This document shows positions 1 to 7,610 of a stretch of DNA of 64,000 nt, piece by piece; position 1 is the stretch's first letter; every line of letters begins with the position of its first letter. The stretch comes from Streptomyces sp. TRM70350. Its GTDB lineage: Bacteria > Actinomycetota > Actinomycetes > Streptomycetales > Streptomycetaceae. Both the position numbers and the translations under genes were made by a program. Under the pieces are notes generated by a model. The model searched no databases and had not been told where the DNA came from. It was given only the letters and a program-made list of their open reading frames with translations. The stretch spans positions 82,601 through 146,600 of the forward strand of contig NZ_JAHUXH010000019.1 in assembly GCF_019219825.1 (NCBI RefSeq). Direction: 5' to 3'.

Positions 1-691
1 CGCCTGCGCGGTCACCGAGTACGGGCCGCAGGAACGCCCGGAGCTCGGAGCCGTGGGGATGGTGCTGGTCGCCGAGCGGCACGCACGCCAGGGCGTCGGG
101 CGCCGGTTGATGCAGCACGTGGTGGCGACGATGGGCACCACGCCACTGACACTGCACGCGACACCGAATGGTCGCCCGCTCTACGAGGAACTCGGCTTCA
201 AGGTCACCGGCCGCGCAGAAATGCTGCGCGGCTTCTTCATGCCCGGCGGACCCGAGCCGAGGGTGGCCACCCGCCCTGCGACAGGCGAGGACCTCACCAA
301 GATCCTCCGCATCGACGCCGAGGTGTTCGGCGCCGACCGCACGCATATCATCACGCGCCTGCCCGCCTTCGCCGACCAGGTGCGGGTCGCCGAGGAAGAC
401 GGCCGGATCATCGGCTACGCGGCTGCCTGGCCCAACATGAACACGCATGTCGTCGGCCCACTGATCGCCCGGGACACGGAGACGGCCAAGGCGCTGATCA
501 CCTCGCTCGCCGCCCACACCGACCGTCCGCTGCGCACCGACATCGACGTCCGGCACGAGGAACTGTTGGCGTGGGCAAAGGATCGCGGCCTGGCCTCGAT
601 CACGTTCAACGCGGTGATGACGTACGGGGTGGCGCAACTCCCGGGTGACTGGAGCCGTCGCTTCGCCCCGCTGACGGTGGCAGCGGGCTGA
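1..691 (+). CDS. GNAT N-acetyltransferase, 5' end outside window
   Basis: The reading frame is open from the first base, so the gene begins outside the window; the GTG at 53 is an internal codon. The left part carries the end of a GNAT acetyl-CoA-binding fold, with the pyrophosphate loop as RQGVGRRLM followed by the LYEELGF segment usual near the end of the fold. A second region of about 120 residues follows (from RPATGEDLTKI), resembling the C-terminal domain of two-domain GNAT proteins of the Acetyltransf_18 type. The substrate cannot be predicted. It converges on the GlcG-like gene. Confidence 0.8.
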   Translation, partial: ACAVTEYGPQERPELGAVGMVLVAERHARQGVGRRLMQHVVATMGTTPLTLHATPNGRPLYEELGFKVTGRAEMLRGFFMPGGPEPRVATRPATGEDLTKILRIDAEVFGADRTHIITRLPAFADQVRVAEEDGRIIGYAAAWPNMNTHVVGPLIARDTETAKALITSLAAHTDRPLRTDIDVRHEELLAWAKDRGLASITFNAVMTYGVAQLPGDWSRRFAPLTVAAG

Positions 692-710
692 GGTCAGGGC
701 AGGGAGAACA

Positions 711-730
711 CCGGTCCCCTGGGGAACCGG
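711..730. terminator. Hairpin between convergent genes
   Basis: CCGG arms flank a CCCCTGGGG core, giving an interrupted inverted repeat between the stop codons of the GNAT gene and the GlcG-like gene. It could end transcription from either side. There is no clear T-run. Confidence 0.45.
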
Positions 731-758
731 CGTCCTGTCGTCGGCAAACGGAGCTGCG

Positions 759-1181
759 TCAGGCGAGCGCCTCCGCGGCGGCCGTGGCGAAGGCATGGTC
801 CTGCTCCGGCGTGCCGCCGCCCACTCCGATGGCCCCGATCAGCCGCCCGCCACGGTGGATCGGCAGTCCGCCCGCGATGAACAGCAACGGCCGGTCGAGC
901 GCGGTCTGCAGGGAGTGGAACGGCCCGTCGGGCTTGACCGCGTCGACCAGGTCGGCGGTCGGCGCGTTCAACTGGAGGGCGGTGTACGCCTTGCGGGTGC
1001 TGGTCTCGCCGGAGATCAGCACGGCCCGGTCGTCGCGCCGGAAGGCGAGCGGGTGCCCGCCGGCGTCCAGGACGGTGACGCTGACGGTCGCTCCGGCCGC
1101 CTCGGCGGCCCGACGGGCCGCGGTGACGAGAACCTCGGCGTCCTGGATGGTCAGGGGCGCGACGGCGGTGGTGGTGCTCAT
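759..1181 (-). CDS. GlcG/HbpS-family heme-binding-like protein
   Basis: This 140-residue protein has the compact GlcG/HbpS (Haem_degrading, PF03928) pattern: an N-terminal helix (residues 10-35), the strand segment VSVTVLDAGGHPLAFRRDD, a central STRKAYTALQL helix, and the glycine-rich IGAIGVGGGTPEQDHAFA near the C-terminus. Family members bind heme or small ligands; HbpS of Streptomyces is an extracellular redox sensor. No export signal is visible here, so a cytoplasmic role is more likely. It lies downstream of the MFS gene on the same strand, 152 bp away, and may be co-transcribed with it under the divergent MarR regulator. Confidence 0.8.
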   Translation of the reverse strand: MSTTTAVAPLTIQDAEVLVTAARRAAEAAGATVSVTVLDAGGHPLAFRRDDRAVLISGETSTRKAYTALQLNAPTADLVDAVKPDGPFHSLQTALDRPLLFIAGGLPIHRGGRLIGAIGVGGGTPEQDHAFATAAAEALA

Positions 1182-1333
1182 TGCGGTGTCTCTCCTTGCG
1201 TGTGCTGCTGGTGAGGTGTTCGGCCGGGCGGCGCGGGGACGGCCCTGGCCCCAGGTGGGCCCGGCTCGGTCCAGTGGTGAGTGGGCGGTGCGGGACGTAC
1301 GGCGGGCGTACGGTCCCGCCGCGTCCGGCGCGG

Positions 1334-2542
1334 TCAGTGGTGGACGGCGGCCCGCTCCTCAGCGGGGCCTCCGACCGCGACGACGGCGCTCGGCGTGCTC
1401 TCCCGACGCTCCAGCGCGGCCGAGAGGACGGCGAGGAGCAGAGCGGCCGCGGCGAGGACGGCGCCGACCCAGTTGGGGGCGGTGTAGCCGAGTCCGGCCG
1501 CGATGACGAGGCCGCCGAGCCAGGCGGCGAGGGCGTTGCCCAGGTTGAAGGCGCCGATGTTCACCGCGGAGGCGAGGGTCGGCGCGCCGTGCGCCTGGTC
1601 GAGGACGCGCTTCTGCAGCGGCGGGACGGTCGCGAAGCCCAGGGCGCCGATCAGCGCGATGCTGACGGCCGAGAGGATCTTGTCGTGCGCTGTGAGCGTG
1701 AAGAGCGCGAGCACGACCGCGAGGGCGCCCAGGGAGACGTACAGCATCGGCATCAGGGCGCGGTCGGCGAACTTGCCGCCGACGAGGTTGCCGCCGACCA
1801 TGCCGAGGCCGAAGAGGACCAGCAGCCAGGTGACGGAGCCGTCGGCGAAGCCGGCGACGTGGGTCATCATCGGCGCGATGTAGGTGATGGCCGCGAACAC
1901 GCCGCCGAAGCCGAGGACGGTCATCGCCATGGCGAGCAGTACCTGAACGTTCTTGAAGGCGGCCACTTCGTGCCGCAGGTGGACGCCCTCGGACTTGGGC
2001 ATCTCGGGGACGAGCCTGGCGATGCCGGCCAGGCCGACGACACCCAGCGCGGCGACGATGGCGAAGGTGACGCGCCAGCCCAGGGACTGTCCGACGAGCG
2101 TGCCGAGCGGGACGCCGACGACATTGGCGACGGTCAGGCCGGTGAACATCATCGCGATGGCTCCGGCCTTCTTGTCCGGGGCGACCAGCTCGGCGGCGAC
2201 CACCGAGCCGATGCCGAAGAAGGCACCGTGGGCGAGTGAGGCGACCACACGGCCGATGAGCATCACGGCGAAGGCGGGGGCAAGGGCGGAGAGCAGGTTG
2301 CCGACGATGAACAGACCCATGAGCATCATCAGCATCCGCTTGCGGGAGACCTTGGTGCCGAGCACGGTCAACAGCGGGGCGCCGAACATCACGCCGAGCG
2401 CGTAGCCGGTCACCAGGAAGCCGGCCGTCGGGATGGAGACCCCGAAGTCGTTCGCGACCTCGGGCAGCAAGCCCATGATCACGAACTCGGTCGTGCCGAT
2501 GCCGAAGGCCCCGATCGCGAGGGCCAGAAGCGCGAGAGGCAT
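1334..2542 (-). CDS. MFS transporter, DHA1 drug-efflux type
   Basis: The product has 402 residues and 12 hydrophobic segments. The N-terminus MPLALLALAIGAFGIGTTEF is typical of the DHA1 (AraJ/CmlA-like) efflux branch, and the cytoplasmic loop after helix 2 reads GTKVSRKRMLMM. The ATG at 2542 is preferred over the GTG at 2554: GGGAAG lies about 11 nt before the ATG but directly abuts the GTG, and family members begin at this methionine. It is transcribed divergently from a MarR regulator, the usual arrangement for a repressor-controlled exporter. The substrate is unknown. A promoter overlapping an inverted repeat lies directly upstream. Confidence 0.85.
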   Translation of the reverse strand: MPLALLALAIGAFGIGTTEFVIMGLLPEVANDFGVSIPTAGFLVTGYALGVMFGAPLLTVLGTKVSRKRMLMMLMGLFIVGNLLSALAPAFAVMLIGRVVASLAHGAFFGIGSVVAAELVAPDKKAGAIAMMFTGLTVANVVGVPLGTLVGQSLGWRVTFAIVAALGVVGLAGIARLVPEMPKSEGVHLRHEVAAFKNVQVLLAMAMTVLGFGGVFAAITYIAPMMTHVAGFADGSVTWLLVLFGLGMVGGNLVGGKFADRALMPMLYVSLGALAVVLALFTLTAHDKILSAVSIALIGALGFATVPPLQKRVLDQAHGAPTLASAVNIGAFNLGNALAAWLGGLVIAAGLGYTAPNWVGAVLAAAALLLAVLSAALERRESTPSAVVAVGGPAEERAAVHH

Positions 2543-2592
2543 GGAGGGTTGCACCTTCCCAGACGATTACAGGAGCGCTTTGCGAGCGTCGA

Positions 2593-2621
2593 CAATTATT
2601 GCATACGCGGGCTACATGCAA
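2593..2621 (-). promoter_or_regulatory. MFS promoter overlapped by a MarR-type operator
   Basis: On the minus strand TTGCAT (2621-2616) and TAATTG (2598-2593) are separated by exactly 17 bp, fitting -35 and -10 elements for the MFS gene. TTGCAT and its complement ATGCAA (2599-2604 and 2616-2621) form an inverted repeat with an 11-bp spacer. A dimeric repressor bound there would cover the -35 box and spacer. MarR proteins commonly bind such repeats beside their own gene; the assignment is inference. Confidence 0.6.
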
Positions 2622-2684
2622 CAGCTGGCTATTGCGTGGTTGCTCTATCCTGGATTCAGCCGCTCCGGGACGGAGGAAACGCCA

Positions 2685-3143
2685 ATGACAGCGACGGACC
2701 CCGCGCTCACCGCCCTCGCCCAGGGCTGGTGCGCCCTCTCCCTGCTGCACGGCAGGATCGAGGCGCGCATCGAGCGCACCCTGCAGGCAAAGCACGGCCT
2801 GAGCGTGCGCGAGTACTCCCTGCTCGACGTGCTCAGCCGGCAGCACGACGGCGACGGCGGGCATCTGCAGATGAAGCAGGTCGCCGACGCGGTCGTCCTC
2901 AGCCAGAGCGCCACTACTCGGCTGGTCACCCGGCTTGAGGACCGCGGTCTGCTGGAGCGCTATCTGTGCCCCACCGACCGCCGTGGCATCTACACCAACG
3001 TGACCGAGGCAGGTCTGAAGCTGCTGGAGGAGGCGCGGCCGACCAATGACGCCGCTCTGCGCGAGGCGCTCGACGAGGCGGCCAAGAACCCCGAGCTTGC
3101 CCCGCTGGTCCGGGTCGTGGAGTCGGTGAGCGTGCCCGCATAG
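2685..3143 (+). CDS. MarR-family transcriptional regulator
   Basis: The 152-residue protein has the MarR winged-helix layout: dimerisation helix (residues 10-40), recognition region MKQVADAVVLSQSATTRLVTRLE (given in part; residues about 65-88), and the wing with DRRGIYTNVTEAG, where the Asp-Arg-Arg motif is diagnostic. The ATG at 2685 is chosen over upstream starts because GGAGGAAA lies 5 nt before it and MTATDPALTAL matches the family N-terminus. It is divergent from the MFS gene and is its most likely repressor; the inducer is unknown. Confidence 0.88.
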   Translation: MTATDPALTALAQGWCALSLLHGRIEARIERTLQAKHGLSVREYSLLDVLSRQHDGDGGHLQMKQVADAVVLSQSATTRLVTRLEDRGLLERYLCPTDRRGIYTNVTEAGLKLLEEARPTNDAALREALDEAAKNPELAPLVRVVESVSVPA

Positions 3144-3152
3144 GGTGCGGGC

Positions 3153-3605
3153 ATGGGAGATCTTGAGATACGGGCCGCGGTCACGGACGACCTCCCCGCG
3201 ATCGTCGGCATGCTCGCCGACGACCCGCTGGGCGCGCAGCGCGAGTCACCGGACGACCCGACCCCGTACCGGACCGCGCTGGAGCGCCTCGGCACCGACC
3301 CGAACCAGCACCTCGTCGTCGCCGTTCGCGAAGGCCGCGTCGTCGGCACGCTTCAGCTCACGATCATTCCCGGGCTCTCCCGGCGGGGCGCCACCAGATC
3401 GATCATCGAGGGTGTCCGCATCCACGCCGACGAGCGTGGAAGCGGGCTGGGCACTCAGCTGATCGAGTGGGCGATCGAGGAGTCCCGCAGGCAGGGCTGC
3501 CAGTTGGTGCAACTGACGTCCGACAACTCCCGTGTGGATGCCCACCGCTTCTATGAGCGGCTCGGCTTCACGGCGTCCCACGTGGGTTTCAAGCTCCAGC
3601 TCTGA
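3153..3605 (+). CDS. GNAT N-acetyltransferase
   Basis: This 150-residue single-domain GNAT protein has the expected elements: N-terminal DLEIRAAVTDDLPAIVGML, the central strand with VVGTLQLTIIPGLSRRG, the acetyl-CoA loop as DERGSGLGTQLIEWAIEE, and the C-terminal DAHRFYERLGF motif near residues 128-140. It starts 9 bp after the marR stop codon with little Shine-Dalgarno signal, so it may be translated with marR. The acyl acceptor cannot be inferred. The motif set is like small cytoplasmic acetyltransferases of the PhinothricinAT/YhbS kind. Confidence 0.85.
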   Translation: MGDLEIRAAVTDDLPAIVGMLADDPLGAQRESPDDPTPYRTALERLGTDPNQHLVVAVREGRVVGTLQLTIIPGLSRRGATRSIIEGVRIHADERGSGLGTQLIEWAIEESRRQGCQLVQLTSDNSRVDAHRFYERLGFTASHVGFKLQL

Positions 3606-3616
3606 GTTGAGAAGTC

Positions 3617-3654
3617 AGCGGGCCCTGCGCAACAGCGAGCGGGCCCTGCGCAAC
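3617..3654. repeat. 17-bp direct repeat
   Basis: AGCGGGCCCTGCGCAAC occurs at 3617-3633 and again, identical, at 3638-3654, a 21-bp period (two helical turns). It lies between the GNAT stop codon and a parS palindrome. Confidence 0.8.
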
Positions 3655-3664
3655 GAAGGGCCAT

Positions 3665-3678
3665 GTTTCACGTGAAAC
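3665..3678. other. parS: parS site inside a 32-bp perfect palindrome
   Basis: GTTTCACGTGAAAC is the Streptomyces ParB-binding sequence. Here the dyad extends without mismatch from 3656 to 3687 (flanking arms AAGGGCCAT and ATGGCCCTT), between the convergent ends of the GNAT and serine hydrolase genes. The extended stem could also fold in RNA and act as a terminator. Confidence 0.95.
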
Positions 3679-3733
3679 ATGGCCCTTGCTCCGCGCTTTG
3701 AGACGGCGTTGCTCGCGCCTTGAGCGCGGATCC

Positions 3734-5119
3734 CTAACCGATCCCCCGCCATCCCTCCGGGTCCACTCCACCCGGCACGTCCGCTGCCTTGTCGTACGGC
3801 TGACGTGTGAACACGAACGACCCTAGGTCCAGGTGACTCACGGACCCGTCCGCCCGCCGAACGGGCCGCAGCAGCTCCCCGGCGTAGTAGCCCTCCAACC
3901 CGGTCCAGGTGCCGTCCCCGTTGGCCCGGAAGCGCGCGCCACGCCCCTTGCCGGACAGCGGCTCCAGCGACACCCCGCCTCCTCCGGTCAAGCGCAGGCC
4001 GAAAGCGTACGTCCCCCAGTACCACTGGCCCACCAACTCCAACACGGTCCAATCGGCTTCAGGCAGCGGGCGCCACGGTTCGGGGATGCGCGGCTCGGCC
4101 TCGGCCACGATGCGTACGAGGTCGGCACCCACCGTCGACAGCAGTGGACCGGAGGTGCAGTTGGCCAGCACCACCGCCGCCACGTCGTCCGCCACGCTCA
4201 GAGTGAGATTCGCCAGGAATCCCGGCAGCGAGCCGGAGTGGCCCACGAGCAGCCGGCCGTCCCGGTGCTGGATCTGCAACCCGAGTCCGTACGTCACTCC
4301 GTCGGCGATGTCCACGGCCTCGGCCGGCGCCGCGGGGGCCCGCATCTCCCGTACGGTCTCCGCACTCAGCACCCGCTCATCGCCCCGCGCCAGAAACACG
4401 GCGAACCTCGCCAAGTCCCCGGTGGTCGACCAGAGCTGACCGGCAGGAGCCATCCGCCCGAGATCCTCAGTGGGCTCCGGCATCAGCACATCAGCCCACG
4501 GATGCACCGCCCAGCCACCGGCGTGCGGCGCCGACGGCCGCGCACTCGTCCGGTCGAGGCCCAGGGGTTCGAGCACTTCGCGCCGTAGCACGTCCTCCCA
4601 GGGGGCACCGCGCAGCCTCTCGACGAGCGCACCCAGCAGCGTGTAGCCGGGGTTCGAGTAGTGGAAACGCCGCCCGGGCGGATGCAGGAAGGGATGCTCA
4701 CCGAGCACATCGGCCAGCTCCGGGCGCAGCGAGCCCGGGCTGCGCTCCCACCAGGGCGCGGGAGACTCGGCGGCCAGCCCGCTGGTGTGCGCCAGCAGTT
4801 CGGCGATGGTGGCCTCGCCGGCACTCGTACCCGGCAGATGCTTCTCCAGCCGGTCGCCAAGGTCGAGAAGGCCCTCGTCGCGCAACCGCAGCACCAGAAC
4901 CGCGGTGAAGGTCTTGGTGATCGAACCGATCCGGTACTGCACGTGCTCGTCCGGCAGCTGCCCATCCACCGATGTCCGCGCCCCGTGCCACACGGCCCGC
5001 CCGTCCCGCACGACAGCCGCCACCATCGACGGGGCACGCCCCTCGGACTGAGCCACGGCAAGCCGGTGCAGCAACGCCCGGCGCGTGCCGGGAAGCAAGC
5101 CTTCCTGAGATGTAGTCAT
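3734..5119 (-). CDS. Serine hydrolase, beta-lactamase/class C PBP fold
   Basis: The 461-residue protein carries the three catalytic motifs of the family: SITK (SxxK nucleophile, about residue 67), HYSNPGY (YxN, about residue 155) and GHSGSLPG (HxG box, about residue 295). The C-terminal 110 residues form an extra beta-rich domain common in soluble esterase-like members. No signal peptide or lipobox is visible, so it appears cytoplasmic and could be an esterase, a D-amino-acid peptidase or a beta-lactamase relative. It converges on the GNAT gene across a parS palindrome. Confidence 0.85.
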   Translation of the reverse strand: MTTSQEGLLPGTRRALLHRLAVAQSEGRAPSMVAAVVRDGRAVWHGARTSVDGQLPDEHVQYRIGSITKTFTAVLVLRLRDEGLLDLGDRLEKHLPGTSAGEATIAELLAHTSGLAAESPAPWWERSPGSLRPELADVLGEHPFLHPPGRRFHYSNPGYTLLGALVERLRGAPWEDVLRREVLEPLGLDRTSARPSAPHAGGWAVHPWADVLMPEPTEDLGRMAPAGQLWSTTGDLARFAVFLARGDERVLSAETVREMRAPAAPAEAVDIADGVTYGLGLQIQHRDGRLLVGHSGSLPGFLANLTLSVADDVAAVVLANCTSGPLLSTVGADLVRIVAEAEPRIPEPWRPLPEADWTVLELVGQWYWGTYAFGLRLTGGGGVSLEPLSGKGRGARFRANGDGTWTGLEGYYAGELLRPVRRADGSVSHLDLGSFVFTRQPYDKAADVPGGVDPEGWRGIG

Positions 5120-5233
5120 GCCCCCAGTCCATCGGGCCGGACCACAGACGTCGAGCCCATTTCTCCTCGCGCGGCAGATGTGCGGCAGACGCGCGGCATC
5201 CCGAGGAGACCTGCGGATGCCCGGCCAGGAGAG

Positions 5234-5635
5234 CTACGCCTTACGTGCGTCCGCGATCTTGTCCAGCTCGCGCATGGCCTCGGCGTGCGCGCTCATCCGT
5301 CGGCTCACCGTGCCGATGGTCAAGAGCGCCACACCTGCCGACGACACCGGCACGGACAGCCCGAGCACGGCCAGGGCCTCGGGCCAGTCGCGCTCGTTCT
5401 CGCAGTAATCACCCTTGGAGAGCCCCTCGTTGGCCGTACCGCCCTCCGTCAGCAACCGTGACTCGCACTCCTCGGGGTACTGGTCGTCAGGCTTCCGATC
5501 GACCTCATAAGGGGCGAGCAGCAGTACGCCGCACCATGTCCACAGAACCCCGGCCACTACCAACAGGCAGATCCCCCAGGCGCGTATCCGACTGGCCTTG
5601 TCGCGGAAGTCCAGGTCGTACTCACGTGATCGCAT
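5234..5635 (-). CDS. Small two-helix membrane protein, unknown function
   Basis: I do not recognise this 133-residue protein. It has a charged N-terminus, a hydrophobic helix at about residues 20-42 (ICLLVVAGVLWTWCGVLLLA), a loop of about 50 mostly acidic residues with two cysteines (YPEECES and DYCENE), which would suit a disulfide if the loop is external, and a second helix at about 88-108. The C-terminal tail is charged and helical. It ends 114 bp from the serine hydrolase start and begins 40 bp from the dnaB stop, on the same strand as both. Confidence 0.65.
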   Translation of the reverse strand: MRSREYDLDFRDKASRIRAWGICLLVVAGVLWTWCGVLLLAPYEVDRKPDDQYPEECESRLLTEGGTANEGLSKGDYCENERDWPEALAVLGLSVPVSSAGVALLTIGTVSRRMSAHAEAMRELDKIADARKA

Positions 5636-5675
5636 GGCCGCCGAATCTAGCAGCGGCTTCCCGCACGGCCGGAGG

Positions 5676-7151
5676 TCAGGTCTGAGCCATGTCCACGAAA
5701 CGCGAGTAGTGGCCCTGGAAGGCTACCGTGATGGTCGCGGTGGGGCCGTTTCGGTGCTTGGCCACGATCAGGTCCGCCTCACCCGCGCGGGGCGACTCCT
5801 TCTCGTAGGCGTCCTCGCGGTGCAGCAGGATGACCATGTCGGCGTCCTGCTCGATAGAGCCGGATTCTCGCAGGTCGGAGACCATCGGCTTCTTGTCGGT
5901 GCGCTGCTCGGGGCCACGGTTCAGCTGGGAGAGCGCGATGACCGGGACCTCCAGCTCCTTGGCCAGGAGCTTGAGGTTTCGGGACATGTCCGAGACCTCC
6001 TGCTGACGGCTCTCGGCGCGCTTGGAACCGCCGGACTGCATCAGCTGGAGATAGTCGATGACGACCAGCCGGAGGTCGTTGCGCTGCTTGAGGCGGCGGC
6101 ACTTGGCGCGGATCTCCATCATCGACAGGTTCGGGGAGTCGTCGATGTAGAGCGGAGCCGCGGAGACATCCGGCATCCGGCGGGCCAGCCGCGTCCAGTC
6201 CTCGTCGGTCATCGTGCCGGAGCGCATGTGGTGCAGCGCGACACGGGCCTCGGCGGACAGCAGACGCATCGCGATCTCGTTGCGCCCCATCTCAAGCGAG
6301 AAGATGACACTCGGCAGGTTGTGCTTGATCGACGCGGCTCGGGCGAAGTCCAGCGCGAGCGTCGACTTGCCCATCGCGGGACGCGCGGCAATGACGATCA
6401 TCTGGCCCGGATGCAAACCGTTGGTGAGCGAGTCGAAGTCGGTGAAACCCGTCGGCACACCGGTCATCTCACCGGTGCGTGAACCGATCGCCTCGATCTC
6501 GTCGAGCGCGCCCTCCATGATGTCGCCGAGCGGCAGATAGTCCTCGCTGGTGCGCTGCTCGGTGACCGCGTAGATCTCGGCCTGGGCCCGGTTGACGATC
6601 TCGTCGACGTCGTCGTCGGCCGCGTATCCCATCTGCGTGATACGGGTGCCTGCCTCCACGAGGCGGCGCAGCACGGCCCGCTCGTGGACGATCTCCGCGT
6701 AGTACTCGGCATTCGCCGCCGTCGGCACCGTCTGGACGAGCGTGTGCAGATACGATGCGCCGCCGACCTTGTTGATCTCGCCGCGCTTGGTGAGCTCGGC
6801 GGCGATCGTGATCGGGTCGGCCGGCTCGCCCTTGGCGTAGACGTCGAGGATCGCCTGGTAGATCGTCTCGTGCGCCGGCTTGTAGAAGTCGTGTCCCTTG
6901 AGGATCTCCACAACGTCGGCGATGGCGTCCTTGGACAGCAGCATGCCGCCCAGCACGGACTGTTCGGCGTTGAGGTCCTGCGGCGGAACCCGCTCGAAGG
7001 ACGAACCCCCGCCATCCCAGGCGCTGTTGTCCCGGCCCCGCTCATGCTGCTCTTCGCGACCCCGGCCGCCATCCCCACGGCGGCGGGAGGGCAGACGATC
7101 GCTGGGACCGCTGTCGGCCCACGGGTCGTCCAAGGGCTCGGAAATACTCAC
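5676..7151 (-). CDS. dnaB: Replicative DNA helicase DnaB
   Basis: DnaB is the hexameric ATP-driven helicase that unwinds DNA at the fork. The start is the GTG at 7151, with AGGAGGT 7 nt upstream, giving 491 residues. An acidic and basic linker (1-50) precedes the N-terminal DnaB domain (about 55-165, beginning PPQDLNAEQSVLGGM). The RecA-like domain has Walker A ARPAMGKST (256-264), Walker B LVVIDYLQLM, and the arginine-rich NRGPEQRTDKKP loop. No intein interrupts the Walker A motif. The upstream 459-bp region carries DnaA-box-like sequences. Confidence 0.97.
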   Translation of the reverse strand: MSISEPLDDPWADSGPSDRLPSRRRGDGGRGREEQHERGRDNSAWDGGGSSFERVPPQDLNAEQSVLGGMLLSKDAIADVVEILKGHDFYKPAHETIYQAILDVYAKGEPADPITIAAELTKRGEINKVGGASYLHTLVQTVPTAANAEYYAEIVHERAVLRRLVEAGTRITQMGYAADDDVDEIVNRAQAEIYAVTEQRTSEDYLPLGDIMEGALDEIEAIGSRTGEMTGVPTGFTDFDSLTNGLHPGQMIVIAARPAMGKSTLALDFARAASIKHNLPSVIFSLEMGRNEIAMRLLSAEARVALHHMRSGTMTDEDWTRLARRMPDVSAAPLYIDDSPNLSMMEIRAKCRRLKQRNDLRLVVIDYLQLMQSGGSKRAESRQQEVSDMSRNLKLLAKELEVPVIALSQLNRGPEQRTDKKPMVSDLRESGSIEQDADMVILLHREDAYEKESPRAGEADLIVAKHRNGPTATITVAFQGHYSRFVDMAQT

Positions 7152-7333
7152 CGAGCCACCTCCTCCCGTCCGCCGAGCGGACCTCGCCGTGCCCCTCATT
7201 TCTACGGCACGGCACTGACAACTAAGAGGCCCAGCTCCGGTTCTGACGCGTCGGTTTTGTGACGGTTCCACAGCCGGCGGAGGGAGCGGGCGCCGGACAA
7301 CGTTAGGCCCCCGGGCACCGTCAGCCAATCTGG

Positions 7334-7377
7334 TTATCCACAGGCCATGTGGACGACCGCCCCGATGCTGTGGAGAA
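7334..7377. promoter_or_regulatory. DnaA-box cluster upstream of dnaB
   Basis: Within the 459-bp gap between divergent dnaB and the MATE gene (7152-7610), TTATCCACA at 7334-7342 is a perfect DnaA box. TGTGGACGA (7348-7356) and TGTGGAGAA (7369-7377) are near-consensus boxes on the opposite strand. GGTGGACAG at 7402-7410 is weaker. Nothing else gene-like is visible in this gap. Confidence 0.6.
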
Positions 7378-7610
7378 CTCCGCAAAACCTGTGCACGACC
7401 CGGTGGACAGGCCTGTGAACAAGCCCGCACCGCCGCCTCAAAACTGCGCCTGACCTGCACCTTTCCCATCCACCGGCTGTGCAGAAGAAAAACTTCCCCA
7501 GTCGGCTCAAGATCGCGTCGAACAGTGCACGACAGTACACACGACGACAGGTTTAGTAAGGGGCACAATGACATTGCGTCTCTTACCTGTGGAAGATTAG
7601 ATTGGTGCTC

